The notes: a model not told the origin generated them from the sequence alone. A DNA stretch of 64,000 nt from Rana temporaria (GCF_905171775.1 NC_053489.1:326650089-326714088), one strand, 5' to 3'. Positions 9,698 to 21,204 are shown, counted from the stretch's first letter. Numbers and translations are program-made.

Positions 9698-11090
9698 TGT
9701 TAGTCCAAGATTATTCTACATCAGGAGTCTCCAAACTGCGGCCCGAGGGCTAGCTTCTATCCAGCCCTTGGGGCACTATTTCTTCCACTGATATGAGGCA
9801 CTATTTCTCCAACTGACAGCAACAATGAGGCACTCTTTCTTCCACTGATACCAATGATGGGAGACTATTCCTCCTATTAATAGAGGCACTACCCCTCTTA
9901 TTGACCACCAATCCTGAGGCCATATTCATTCTCAATGATGCCAAAAAAAAATTGCCCCTCCTGGCCACAATCCGGCCCTCCTAAAGTCTAAAGGACAATA
10001 AGGCTTCTTTCACACTATGGATTGTATGTCCGTTTTATAATATCCGTATTACACCTATTAACGGACGTTTATTAACGGATTTAATAACGGATACATACGG
10101 ATAAATATTTTACCAATCTTCCTTTATTAAAAAAGGATAATGTTTATCCGTATATATCCGTATACATCCGTTATATCATTCCTTTCTAACGTCCGTTAAT
10201 AAAAAACATTTCACCCTTTCTTGAAGTCCAGCTCCAGAAGTCGTATGGATATTCAGGGGAACCCGCCGTCAATTTAAAACAAAAATGACGTGCGGTTCCC
10301 GGTAAATATCCAAACCAGACCCTTCAGGTCTGGTATGGATATTCAGGGGAACCCCGCCGTCAATTTAAAACAAAAATGACGTGCGGTTCCCGGTAAATAT
10401 CCATAACCAGACCCTTCAGGTCTGGTATGGATATTCAGGGGAACCCCGCCGTCAATTTAAAACAAAAATGACGTGCGGTTCCCCCTAAATATCCATAACC
10501 AGACCCATTATCCGAGCACGTTGACCTGGCCGGCCGCAGAAAAGAGGGGGGGACAGAGTGCGGCCCCCCCTCTCTCCTGAACCGCACCAGGCCACATGCC
10601 CTCAACATGGGGAGGATGTCCCCATGTTGATGGGGACAAGGGTCTCATCCCCACAACCCTTGCCCGGTGGTTGTGGGGGTATGTGGGCGGGAGGTTTATC
10701 AGAATCTGGAAGACCCCTTTAACAAAGGGGACCCCCAGATCCTGACCCCCCCCCCCTGTGTGAAATGGTAATGGGGTACACTGTACCTCTACCATTTCAC
10801 GAAGGAAGTAAAAAGTATTGTAAAAAAACACACTGACACAAAAGAATAAAGTCCTTTATTAAAAAAAAAAAAAAAAAACTCCAGCGCTGAAAAATCCACT
10901 CGTTCCCGGCTTCCTGCGTTGTCCTGATCCAGCGACGGGTGCGGGTGATCTCCCGAGAAGATCCAGCGTCGGGTGATCTCCGCTCCGGTGATGTGAAGAT
11001 CCATCCATCCGGCGCAGCAGCATCCCGGACCTCCTCTCACCGCTGGGCACAGCCCAGCGAATGAGCGGCTGAAGCTGTGACATTTCTTAT

Positions 11091-11098
11091 ATAGAGGA
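11091..11098 (-). promoter_or_regulatory. TATA box, left arm of the palindrome (leftward)
   Basis: Minus-strand CTATATAAG lies close to the palindrome centre. It is followed, reading leftward, by about 230 bp, a poly(A/T) tract and an AATAAA on the minus strand at 10855-10860. Promoter activity is inferred from sequence only. Confidence 0.45.
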
Positions 11099-11247
11099 GG
11101 CAGAGCCACCCGTCACGTGACCCTGCCCCCTCTGACGTACCTCTGCTACGTCACTGGGGAAGACCAAGAAGAGGAAAGACCTTTCCCCAGTGATGTAGCA
11201 GAGGTACGTCAGAGGGGGCAGGGTCACGTGACGGGTGGCTCTGCCTC

Positions 11248-11256
11248 CTCTATATA
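11248..11256 (+). promoter_or_regulatory. TATA box, right arm of the palindrome (rightward)
   Basis: CTATATAAG is the mirror image of the left-arm box. Reading rightward it is followed by AATAAA at 11488-11493 within AATAAAGGACTTTATT, which is almost self-complementary and so carries a poly(A) signal on both strands. Confidence 0.45.
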
Positions 11257-12594
11257 AGAAATGTCACAGGTTCAGCCGCTCATTCGCTGGGCTGTGCCCA
11301 GCGGTGAGAGGAGGTCCGGGATGCTGCTGCGCCGGATGGATGGATCTTCACATCGCCGGAGCGGAGATCACCCGACGCTGGATCTTCTCATCGCGGGAGA
11401 TCACCCGCACCCGTCGCTGGATCAGGACAACGCAGGAAGCCGGGAACGAGTGGATTTTTCAGCGCTGGAGTTTTTTTTTTTTTTTTTAATAAAGGACTTT
11501 ATTCTTTTGTGTCAGTGTGTTTTTTTTACAATACTTTTTACTTCCTTCGTGAAATGGTAGAGGTACAGTGTACCCCATTACCATTTCACACAGGGGGGGG
11601 TCAGGATCTGGGGGTCCCCTTTGTTAAAGGGGTCTTCCAGATTCTGATAAACCTCCCGCCCGCAGACCCCCACAACCACCGGGCAAGGGTTGTGGGGATG
11701 AGACCCTTGTCCCCATCAACATGGGGACATCCTCCCCATGTTGAGGGCATGTGGCCTGGTGCGGTTCAGGAGAGAGGGGGGGCCGCACTCTGTCCCCCCC
11801 TCTTTTCTGCGGCCGGCCAGGTCAACGTGCTCGGATAATGGGTCTGGTTATGGATATTTAGGGGGAACCGCACGTCATTTTTGTTTTAAATTGACGGCGG
11901 GGTTCCCCTGAATATCCATACCAGACCTGAAGGGTCTGGTTATGGATATTTACCGGGAACCGCACGTCACTTTTGTTTTAAATTGACGGCGGGGTTCCCC
12001 TGAATATCCATACCAGACCTGAAGGGTCTGGTTATGGATATTTACCGGGAACCGCATGTCATTTTTGTTTTAAATTGACAGCGGGGGTTCCCCTGAATAC
12101 CCATGCTCAGTAAAATTAACGTCCGTTAACATAACGGACATTTACGGAGACATTTACTAACGTCCATGTGCCATAGACTTCAATGTTAAAATATAACGGA
12201 CGTTAATATATCCGTTACTTGCAACGGACAAAAAATTTACAAAAAATAGTGCAAGACCCGTCACATATTCCGTTATAACTAACGTCCGTATGTTATAACG
12301 GACTATTACGGATCTTTACGGAACATAAAAAAATCCCATAGACTTTAATGATATTTTATAAAGGACGTATAACTTCCGTTTTTTAACATTATCTGACGGA
12401 TTTTAAAACGGATTATTAAAACGGATTTATTTTGTAGTGTGAAAAGGGCCTAAACTGGCCCTTTGTTTAAAAAGTTTGGAGACCACTGTTCTACATAGAG
12501 AGGAAAGATTTGACATAGAGAGAAAAGATTCAACATTATAGAGACAGTGTTGGGGTAGACCATTCGACATGAACGACGAAGATTCGACGAAGCA

Positions 12595-12945
12595 GTGAAA
12601 AACATACAAACGTCGAATCTGTACTTGAAGGCTTATGGTGTCTGTCGAAAGTTCTAAGAAGATTCGACAAGCAGCTAAACTGTACGACGCCGCAATCGTA
12701 CATTTCCGGTCAAATGCTCGGCCCATAGGCCATAGAAGAATTTGAATGTTGGTTGACTAGTAATAATAATTTATAAATATAATTATTACTAGTGTCATAC
12801 AACATTAGAATTCTTCTATAGCTTGTAGGCGGAACATTTGACCGGAAATGTACGATTGTGGGGTTGTACAGTTTAGCTGCTCCGTCAAATCTTCTTAGAA
12901 CATTCAACAGACACCATAAGTCTTCAATGACAGATTCGACCTTAA
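12595..12945. repeat. Inverted repeat with ~150-bp arms
   Basis: The left arm holds TAAACTGTACGACGCCGCAA, TGTACATTTCCGGTCAAATG and AGAAGAATTTGAATGTTG. Their complements recur at 12800-12945 around an AT-rich loop (ACTAGTAATAATAATTTATA). The arms are about 90% matched. It is probably the interior of the older element that received the nested insertions. Confidence 0.8.
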
Positions 12946-13043
12946 TTCATTCGGATTTACGGACGAATGCATTTTTTAACAAAACAAAATAAATAAAAAC
13001 AAAGTAACACTCAGTAATGAACATGAATAGCAGTAATACCACT

Positions 13044-14010
13044 TTAACCACTTTACTACCGGCCACCGTGAATTGACGGCGGCACCATAGTGCTGTTGTT
13101 CTGAGAGGATGTCATATGACGTCCTCGTCTTGCAGAGCCACTGGGAACCCGATGCGCGTGCCCGGCGGCCGCGATATTGCCCAGTAACTGAGCAGGACCT
13201 TGGATCTCTGTGTGTAAACACAGAGATCCACGTCCTGTCAGGGAGTGGAGACCGATGCTGTGTCCCTTGTACATAGGGACACAGATCGGTCATCTCTCCC
13301 AGTCAGTCCCCTCCCCCTACAGTTAGAATCACTCACTAGGGTACACATTTAACCCCTTGATCGCCCCCTAGTGTTAACCCCTTCCCTGCCAGTCACATTT
13401 ACACAGTAATCAGTGCATATGTATAGCACTGTTTGCTGTATAAATGTGAATGGTCCCAAAATAGTGTCAAAAGTGTCCGGTGTGTCCACCGCTATATCAC
13501 AGTCAAGATAAAAATCACTGATCGCCGCCATTACTAGTAAAAAAAAAATAAAAAAAATTAAAATGCTATAAATCTATCCCCTATTTTGTAGCCGCTATAA
13601 CTTTTGCACAAACCAATCAATAAACGCTTATTGCGTTATTTTTTTTTTTACCAAAAATATGTAGAAGAATACGTATCGGCCAAAACTGAGGAAAAAAATC
13701 GTTTTTTTATATATTTTTGGGAATATTTATTATAGCAAAATGTAAAAAATATTGCTTTTTTTAAAAAATTGTCGCTCTTCTTTTGTTTATAGCGAAAAAA
13801 ATAAAAAACGCAGAGGTGATGAAAATACCACCAATAGAAAGCTCTATTTGTGGGGAAAAAATTATTAAAATGTCATTTGGGTAAAGTGTAGCATGCAAAT
13901 GTAGCATGCAAGTGTAGCATGCAATTGTCATTCATATTGTGAAAGCGCTGAAAGCTGAAAAATGGCTTGGGCAGGAATGGGGTGAAAGTGCCCGGTATTG
14001 AGGTGGTTAA
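13044..14010. mobile_element. TTAA-flanked element (family B), complete
   Basis: TTAA at 13044-13047 and 14007-14010. The ends are CCACTTTACTACCGG and, in reverse, CCCGGTATTGAGGTGG. The interior includes AACACAGAGATCCACGTCCT, CTAGTGTTAACCCCTTCC, TACTAGTAAAAAAAA and AATATGTAGAAGAATACG. The same interior appears reversed at 31032-32400 and 44561-45015. TTAA specificity is the piggyBac hallmark; no transposase is encoded. I recognise it as an abundant ranid-genome repeat. Confidence 0.8.
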
Positions 14011-14079
14011 ATACAATTTGTTTTACAAAGTTGTCATTTTAGCAAGTTATTCCAGCATATACAGTATACACAGCATAGG

Positions 14080-14341
14080 AATACTTATAATTTTACTCCA
14101 AAACACATTCTGTTATGGCTCCTGAGTATGGGGATACCACCAGTGTGGAACCTTTTCACAGCCTAAATGCATAGAGGGGCCCAAAATCCAAGGTGCACCT
14201 TTGGACTTTCAATGAGCATAAAATGCATGTCTAATTTACAGTTTAGATATCATATTTCATGAGGTTCTGAAGTGCCAGGACAGGAGAAACACCCACAAAA
14301 TGACCAAATTTTGGAAAGCAAACTCCCTTGGTATTTTCTGA
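14080..14341. repeat. Dispersed repeat (family D), copy 1
   Basis: AAAACACATTCTG, GTATGGGGATACCACC, TTTTCACAGCCTAAATGCA, CCCAAAATCCAAGGTGCACC and CACCCACAAAATGACC recur in order at 15655-15830, 17180-17340, 29185-29400 and 32600-32740. Two miniature elements (14342, 14861) interrupt this copy's right side. Confidence 0.75.
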
Positions 14342-14831
14342 GGCCCCGTACACACGAGAGGATCCATCCGCTGGAATTAATTTGTGGACTGGCTCCAGCG
14401 TATAGATCCCCTGGTGTGTACAATCCAGCGGATCTGTTTCCGCTGATTTTTATCCCCTGGGATGGATTTCAAGCGGATAGAAATTTGACATTCTTTCAAA
14501 TCTATCCGCTTGAATCCATCCCAACGGATTGATCCGCTGGTCTGTACAGACTCACCGGATCAATCCGTCCGAAGGGATCCCCCGCATGCGTCGTAATGAT
14601 TCGACGCATGCGTGGAATTCCTTATATGACAGCGTCGCGCACGTCGCCGGGTCATCATCGCGGCGACGGCGCGACACGTCATCGCGAGGGGATTTCGGCG
14701 CGGATTTCGATCCGATGGTGAGTACACTCCATCGGATCCAAATCCTCGCAAATCCTCGAGAGGATTTATCCGCGGAAACGGTCTGGTGGACCGTATCCGC
14801 GGATAAATCCTCTCGTGTGTACTAGGCCTGA
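14339..14831. mobile_element. Miniature element, GGCCCCGTACACACGAGAGG ends, TGA duplication
   Basis: The element spans 14342-14828. It starts GGCCCCGTACACACGAGAGG and ends CCTCTCGTGTGTACTAGGCC. TGA flanks both sides (14339-14341, 14829-14831). The interior is rich in GGATC/ATCCG palindromes. The ends resemble those of the elements at 34194 and 45822. Confidence 0.8.
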
Positions 14832-14857
14832 GAGGTATGGTAAGTTTTTTAAAGACC

Positions 14858-15575
14858 TCAGGGCCAAATCCTTTAAAGATCCTGCCTAACTTATCTTTTC
14901 CCATTTAAGTTACACTGACTTAAAATTTCTACCTAAGTGCCCGATCCACAAAGCACTTACCTAGAAATTTCAGGCCGTGTAACTTAAATGTCTCCGGCGC
15001 AAGGCGGTCCTCTTCTGCAGGGGGCGATTACAATTTAAATGAGGCGCGCTCCCGCGTCGGCCGTACTGCGCATGCTCGTGACGTCATTTTCCGGACGGGC
15101 AGCGGGCGAAATTACGTTACGCCGGGCTTTGTGGATTGCGACGGGACAATAAAGTTGCGTCGGGTAAAAAAAAAGTTACGCGCCGGGAAAAAAAATTCAA
15201 AATTTAAAAAAAATTGCGGCGATCGAAAAAAAGGTCTGTTTTTACAAGGTGTTACTAGTTTACACTTTGTAAAAGCAGAACTAATTTTACGTATGCAAAC
15301 GTAAACTTACGCAGAAAACACAAAGCTGAAAAGCTTTGTGGATCTCCGTAAGTCCTCATTTGCATACGCTAGGCGGCATTTCGACACGAAATGCCCCCAG
15401 CGGCGGATGCGGTACTGCATCCTAAGATCCGACAGTGTAAGTCTCTTACAGATGTCGGATCTTCTGCCTATCTTTGGAAAACTGCTTCTGAGGATCAGTT
15501 CCAAAGATAGGCACATTGATACGCAGGCTGAACAGCAGTTCCGCCTGCGTATCCCTTTTGAGGATTTGGCCCTCA
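14858..15575. mobile_element. Miniature element, GGGCCAAATCCT ends, TCA duplication
   Basis: The element spans 14861-15572 with ends GGGCCAAATCCT and AGGATTTGGCCC, and TCA on both sides. The interior has GATCCACAAAGC and GGCGGCATTTCG motifs and a palindromic GATCCGACA/TGTCGGATC. No coding. Confidence 0.82.
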
Positions 15576-15639
15576 GTTTTTGGAAAATGTAGAAAGAAAA
15601 TTAAAATGTTATTATTATTTATTTATTTTACACAAAAGT

Positions 15640-15827
15640 TGTCAATTAATAGAATATTTCTAAAACAAAGCATAGGCATACTTAGAATTACACCCCAGAA
15701 AAAATTATGCTATTTGTTCCAAGTGTAACAATACCATAAGTGTGATACTTTTTTACTGCCGTGCCATATATAGAGCCCGCATATCCAAGGAGCACCTTCA
15801 TGCATTCCAGGGGCATTAATTACGCAC
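15640..15827. repeat. Dispersed repeat (family D), copy 2, continuing after the nested element at 16533-16660
   Basis: GCATAGGCATACTTAGAATT, ACACCCCAGAAA and AGAGCCCGCATATCCAAGGA are followed, beyond the nested element, by TTTGGAGGCCCTGGAGCAC and ACAGTGGAAATACCTACAAA. This is in the same order as copies 1 and 4. Confidence 0.7.
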
Positions 15828-16532
15828 TTAGGGCCAGATTCACAGTGAGTACGCCGGCGTACTTTCAAATTTGCTGCGTTGTATCTTTAGTTTGAATCCT
15901 CAAACCAAGATACGACGGCTTCTGGCTTCGATCCAACAGGCGTACGGCTTCGTACGCCTTCGGATCGTAGGTGCAATACTTCGGCGCCCGCTGGGTGGAG
16001 TTTGCGCCGTTTTCCGCGTTGGGTATGCTAATTCGCTTTTTCCGTCGATCCACGAAGGAACGCGCGGCCGTCGCATTCTCTTACGTCGTCGCTAGTTGGC
16101 TTTTCCCGGCGTATAGTTAAAGCTGCTATTTTGTGGCGTATAGATAGACTTGCCATGTTAAAGTATGGCCGTCGTTCCCGCGTTGAATTTTGAATTATTT
16201 TTTTTTTGCGTAAGTCGTCCGTGAATAGGAAAGGACGTAACTCACGTCTACGTTAAAAAAATGACGTCGGTGCGACGTCATTTCGCGCAAAGCACGGCGG
16301 GAAATTTCGAAACGGAGCACGCGCATTTCAATCGGCGCGGGGACGCGCTTCATTTTAATGAATCATGCCCCCTACCAGCCCAATTTGAAATACGCGCCGA
16401 GAAATACACTACGCCGCCGTAACTTACGGTGCAAAATCTTCCTGGATTCGAAATTCCGCCAGGTAAGATACGGCGGCGTAGCGTATCTCTGATACGTTGC
16501 GCCAGGGCAATTCTTTGTGAATCTGGCCCTTA
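15828..16532. mobile_element. PIF/Harbinger-type miniature element with TTA duplication
   Basis: The element spans 15831-16529. Its ends are GGGCCAGATTCACA and TGTGAATCTGGCCC, flanked by TTA at 15828-15830 and 16530-16532. TACGCCGGCGTA and GGCGGCGTAG palindromes lie near the ends. The 3-bp TTA duplication fits the PIF/Harbinger TWA preference. No transposase. Confidence 0.88.
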
Positions 16533-16744
16533 ATTTCCTAACTAACTATGACATTTTTGGAGGCCCTGGAGCACTAGGACAGTGGAAATACCTACAAAAT
16601 TACCACATTTTAGAAAGCAAACACCCCCAGTTTTTCCTAAGAGGGATAGTGGGTCTTAATTTTTATTTTTATTTTTTATATACAAAGTTGTTAATTATGT
16701 TGATGTTTCTAATAATTCTCACACATAGCATAGGCATACTTAGA

Positions 16745-17150
16745 ATTACAAAAGTACAAAATGCAGCGCTTCACAAAATAATAATATATGAACATATAAA
16801 TGTGAAAATGTAAAAAAATAAAAAAAAAAGTAGAAAAAAGCAGCCAGCACAATTTGTTGATTATCAAATGCAAAATATAAAAGTCCAAAATGTGGCGCTT
16901 CAAAAAATGATAATATATGAACATATAAATGTGATAGTCCAAATGATAAAATTTCAATATGGAGTAAAGATGAGGAGCCTCCACCAAACTTCAATGTGCT
17001 CCTCATCTTTACTCAATATTAAAATTTTATCATTTGGACTATCACATTTATATGTTTATATATTATCATTTTTTGAAGCGCTGCATTTTGGATTTTTATA
17101 TTTTGCGTTTGATAAACTGTGCTGGCTGCTTTTTTTTTTTTTTATTTAGC
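16745..17150. repeat. Inverted repeat with ~130-bp arms
   Basis: GCGCTTCAAAAAATGATAAT, TATGAACATATAAATGTGAT and AGTAAAGATGAGGAGC pair with their complements at 16998-17100 around a short loop near 16983-16996. A partial extra copy of the left arm lies at 16755-16810. Confidence 0.85.
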
Positions 17151-17164
17151 GCAGATATCTGTTC

Positions 17165-17345
17165 ACCCTGCTTTATATTTAGAATTACACCCCAAAACAC
17201 ATTCTGCAATAGCGATACCACATGCGTGAGGCTTTTTCACAGCCTAACCACATACAGAGCCCCAAAATCCCAGGACCACCTTAAGGCTTTTTAGGGTCAT
17301 AAATTAAGCATTACATTTTGTGATTACCTATCACATTTTTGGATG
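17165..17345. repeat. Dispersed repeat (family D), copy 3
   Basis: AATTACACCCCAAAACACAT, GCGATACCACATGCGTGAGG, TTTTCACAGCCTAACCACAT and CCCAAAATCCCAGGACCACC are in family order. Confidence 0.7.
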
Positions 17346-17599
17346 CAAACCGCCCCTCAAACATCACCCCCTTTAGCTGCAGAGACAACGACCAAGGTGT
17401 CCAAATGCTGCAGCTGCAATACTTTGCTTTTTAACCGTTATAGGAATTATATTCCATGTACACCAGTCAATCACTTCCTATTTGGGCAAATGGGGGTACT
17501 TGTGTGGGGTTCAAGGGGTTAAAGCAGGTGGTGAGAAGACAATACTTTACCTCCTCACTGCCTGTCAAATGAAGAAAGAACTGAACATGGATGAGACAA

Positions 17600-18545
17600 A
17601 CAGATGAAAGGGGGCACACTGAAGTAAGGGGGCACACAGATCTAAGGAGGGGAGCAAACACATGGGGGGGGGCACAGGTAAGAGGGATGCCACTCTAGGA
17701 AGGGTGTCTGAAAATGTATCTCTCCTCAGAATAGGAACAGCAGGTGCAAGCTAAACATAGGCAATTGGGTGAGGAGAAATTCTAGACAAAAGCACTCAAA
17801 ATCAATGCCTTTATTAAAAAGAGGTAATAATCCAAAAAAATACAAGCCACAGCAAACAACTGGAATACAGGAGCTGACAAATTTTCTCCTCACCCAACAT
17901 GTAAGGGGGCACACAGATTTAAGGGGGGAACACAGATGTAAGGAGGCAGCAAACAGATGAAAGGGGGCAAACACATTTAAGGAGTGGGGGCACACAGATG
18001 TAAGGAAGGCAGCACAGTGGTGCAGTGAGTAGCACTTTCGCCTAGCAGCAAAAGGTTCGCTGGTTCAAATCCTAACCACGACACCATCTGCCTGGAGTTT
18101 GCATGTTCTCCCTGTGTCTGTGTGGGTTTCCTCCGGGTACTCTGGTTTCCTCCCACACTCCAAAGACATGCTGGTAGGTAAATTGGATCTCGTCCAAATT
18201 GGCCTAGTATATATGTATATATGTGTGTATGACTGTGTGTCCCTAGCGTGTCATGATCCTACAGGGTAAAAATGACCGCACCAGCCAAGCAGATACTGGC
18301 TGGAAAAAGCGCCCAGAGGCGATTCAGTTCGCATGCGTTGCGCTATACAAGTCATTCATTCATTCATTCATTCAAGGGGGCAAACAGATTTAAGGGGGAA
18401 ACACTGATGTAATGAAGGGGCATGCTGATGTAAGGGGGGTCACACAGATGTAAGGAGGGGGCACACGTATGTGAGGGGGACACACTGATGTAAGAAGGGG
18501 CACATGCACATTGATGTAAGGGGGGACACGCTTATGTAAGAATCT
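17600..18545. repeat. Degenerate ~20-bp minisatellite, interrupted by a SINE
   Basis: Copies of roughly AAGGGGGCACACAGATGTA run from 17600 to 18005 and resume at 18366-18545. Spacing and sequence vary. An unrelated fragment (17690-17890) and the SINE at 18008-18374 interrupt it. Confidence 0.75.
18008..18374 (+). mobile_element. tRNA-derived SINE
   Basis: The head GGCAGCACAGTGGTGCAGTG contains an A-box-like TGGTGCAGTGAG, and an exact Pol III B box GGTTCAAATCC lies at 18062-18072. The body has GTTTGCATGTTCTCCCTGTG and TTTCCTCCGGGTACTC, known from HE1/V-SINE-like vertebrate SINEs. The tail is (ATTC)n. I recognise the family type but not a precise name. It is a retrotransposed non-coding element that depends on a LINE partner. 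Confidence 0.85.
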
Positions 18546-19965
18546 CCCCCGGGATCAGTGGGAAGTGTCCCCGGCCACGGGTTGGGGGGCTTTTCGTGTT
18601 TTTTTCACCTGGGCCCTGTAGGTTCTAGTTACACCTCTGATGTATAGGTATGTCCTCCCAGAATACTGTGTGTCCTGCCTGGTCTAAAATGCACCTTGAC
18701 TGGTTGGGAATCAGTTAAATATGGTACATGGGGTTCAGCAATTATACTTCTAAATTGGTGATCTGATGGTCTGACTGTAGTTGGATACTTCCCGATTTTT
18801 AAGAAAGATTGCTCACGGATTGCTGGTGTACAAAGCAAAAGAATAGAACATTGAATGGTCAGAATGTAGTCAGCCCTGATCACAAACTAAAATCAATTTT
18901 GGAAAAATGTTTAAAGCCTATTTCCTGGCTGAAGTTTGTTTTCTATCTATATTCCCATCAGAATCTTTCCATAACTTCCTGTTCTTGTGACAACATTGTC
19001 AACTACTAACAACTGTAGCGAAAACTAAAAAAGATACCTCTCTTACCAAAATGGATTGTCAAAGTTAGTTAAAACACTTCAGCCTAAATATTTTTAGATA
19101 AAGTGTGGAAGGGTTAAAGTTGTAGCTTTTTATTGTTTTGTATGTCCCCACTGTGATAGTTGTGCACACGAAAAGCTATATGCAGCGGCCGTGTTGTTCA
19201 GGTCTCAATTCCCCTCATGCTATCTTTTCAGAATAAGAGACATAGCTGCAGTGACCTTTCCCCCACCTCCCTCCAGTATATACAATCAACAACTCTTAGC
19301 TGCTGGTCAGAACATTTTTATTAGTTTCTCGAGAGGACACATGTATACCCTGTCGTGCCTATTAGCTGAATCCACACTTCAGTCTAGGTTTCATTGTAAA
19401 ACTGTCAAATTCGTAATCCTGAGCAATGTGGAAAACAAACAGATATCCTGCCAGATCACCTCATCATAAATACATTAGCTGGAGTCCAAACACTCCTATC
19501 TTAGATGATATGGGGAGCTAACTAGACACATTACCCCTCCTAGGTAAAGTGGACATCTAAAACCTGTCATATTTATATCCATTCTGAAGGTAATTGCATG
19601 CTGGACCATAATATGCAAGTTAGCAGACTGCCACGTGTAGGTATTCAAAAATATTTATATCTATAGAAAACTGGATCTAGACATGTTCGTAAACACAGAA
19701 AGATCCCATGGCCACCCCTCTCATGCACAATCAATGGCGTAACTAGGGGGGCTAGAGGGGACCATGCCCCCCAACATTATGCTGTGCTCCCCATGTGCCC
19801 CCCCAATTAAAAGACAAGTACACTAGGACTGGGAGCAGTCTGGAATTCAGGGCACAGGGATAGACTGAGCCACCGTAGCGCTGGCTCCGGCTCCTCCTCC
19901 ACCTGACTCTGCGCCTAGCCACTGGTTGCTAGAGCTGCCTGATGTCTAGCAACCAGTGATGTCAA
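18546..19965. other. No gene recognised
   Basis: Mixed single-copy-looking DNA. I see no splice-consistent exon or element boundary. The stretch 19735-19965 (ATGGCGTAACTAGGGGGGCT, TAGCAACCAGTGATGTC) looks like part of the following inverted-repeat unit. Confidence 0.4.
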
Positions 19966-20216
19966 AGCCGGCATTGATAGTTTTCCCTCCCCCTTCTTCC
20001 TCTCTCGCACGGGATGGGAGAGGAGACACTCAATTTGCTCCTTCTCCCCCCGACCTTCACGGAAAGTGTGAGCTTGTTAGCTTCACACTTGATTTCCCAC
20101 AGTGCACACACAGGAGAGGGTTGGGGGGAGGAGGAGCAGATCGGCTGTCTACTCTCCCATCCCGTGCGAGAGAGGAAGAAGGGGAAGAGAGAACTATCAA
20201 TGCCGGCTCTCAGGCT
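19966..20216. repeat. Inverted repeat, ~60-bp near-perfect arms
   Basis: AGCCGGCATTGATAGTTTTC and CTCTCTCGCACGGGATGGGA on the left pair with CATCCCGTGCGAGAGAGG and GAACTATCAATGCCGGCT on the right. The ~130-bp loop also has partial complementarity. Confidence 0.88.
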
Positions 20217-20279
20217 CTGAGCTGTTCCATGAGAGAGACACTCTCAGCTCAGAGTCGTGCTGGAAGGCAGACAGCATTC

Positions 20280-21042
20280 ATGAGCACTGATAGGAGGCAC
20301 TAATGGGCACTGATGCTGATAGGTGGGATTCGTGAGTACTGATAGAAGGCACTAATCAGCACTGATAGGTGTGATTTGTGAGCACTGATAGGAAGCACTA
20401 ATGGGCACTGATAGGCTGCATTGATGAGCATTGATAAGTCGAACTAGTGGGCATTGAGCCCTGATAGGCAGCATTCATGGCCACTGACAGGCTGCAATGA
20501 TAAGGAGTAACTGATAGGTGGCATTGATGAGCACTGATAGACGGCACTGATGGGCACTGATAGGCAGCACTGATCAGCTGCACTGGTAGGCGGCATTGAT
20601 GAGCAATGATTGGTGGTGCTGATAGGTAGCATTGATGAGCACTGATATGCAGCACTTATAGGCTGCACTGGTGGGCACTGATAGGCAGCATTGAAGAGAA
20701 CTGATAGGCTTCACTGATAGGCTGCATTGATGAGCACTGATAGGTGGCACTGATGGGCATTGAGCACTGATAGGCAGCATTGATGGCCACTGATAGGCTG
20801 CACTAATGTGAATGTACTGATAGGTGGCATTGATGAGCACTGATAGGTGGCACTGATGGACACTGATAGGCAGTATTTATGGGCACTGATATGCTGCACT
20901 GATGGGCACTGATAGGCTGCATTGATTAGCACTGATAGGTGGCACTGATGGGCATTGAGCACTTATAGACAGCAATGATGTGCACTGATAGGCAGCACTG
21001 ATAAGCTGCACTGGTAGGCGGCATTGATGAGCATTTATGTTA
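20280..21042. repeat. Degenerate minisatellite, units of GCACTGATAGGTGGCACTGA
   Basis: About 35 imperfect units of 20-22 bp, often alternating GGCACTGATGGGCACTGATA with GCATTGATGAGCACTGATA. Several higher-order blocks (for example GGGCATTGAGCACTGATAGG) recur. The reading frames over it are repeat-derived. Confidence 0.9.
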
Positions 21043-21156
21043 GCCCAACATTGAAAGAATATTTACACTATTTGAATCTAAGTGGCTGCCTGCAGCTGCA
21101 ATGTTTGGCTAACATCTCTCTTTCTACCAAGACCTCTGGAGTGCATTCTATCCTTG

Positions 21157-21158
<2 letters not shown>

Positions 21159-21202
<44 letters not shown>
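21159..21202. repeat. (AT)n microsatellite
   Basis: About 22 uninterrupted AT dinucleotides. Confidence 0.97.

Positions 21203-21204
<2 letters not shown>

Larger units (their letters stand above)
9999..12453. mobile_element. 2.45-kb foldback (palindromic) element with 3-bp TAA duplication
   Basis: The element spans 10002-12450, between TAA at 9999-10001 and TAA at 12451-12453. Its ends are GGCTTCTTTCACACTA and TAGTGTGAAAAGGGCC. Virtually the whole element is an inverted repeat: outer arms with many TCCGTTA/TAACGGA units, then three 91-bp tandem units (from 10243) mirrored at about 11830-12100, then ~600-bp arms (about 10501-11122 and 11207-11840) around a short centre near 11165. No transposase is encoded. 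The long reading frames are mirrored on both strands and reflect arm symmetry. The arms resemble the single-copy unit at 37440-38230. Confidence 0.93.
9714..12496. mobile_element. hAT non-autonomous element with perfect 8-bp duplication, split by a palindromic element
   Basis: The element spans 9722-12488. Its ends are CAGGAGTCTCCAAACTGCGG and the near-complement AAGTTTGGAGACCACTG. It is flanked by identical TTCTACAT at 9714-9721 and 12489-12496. Only about 320 bp belong to it; the rest is the 2.45-kb palindrome inserted at 10002. The interior has GGCACTATTTCTTCCACTGA repeats. The CAGNGGTCTCCAAACT end is a well-known vertebrate hAT terminus. Confidence 0.92.

Noticed and set aside
10508..11838. 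Pairs of ~100-codon frames on opposite strands around the palindrome
   Set aside because: They are mirror images of each other, generated by the inverted arms. No domain is recognisable.
18062..18072. Functional tRNA gene suggested by an exact B box
   Set aside because: No cloverleaf or 3' acceptor stem can be formed, and the body continues as a ~370-bp SINE with an (ATTC)n tail. The same holds for the B box at 54395-54405.
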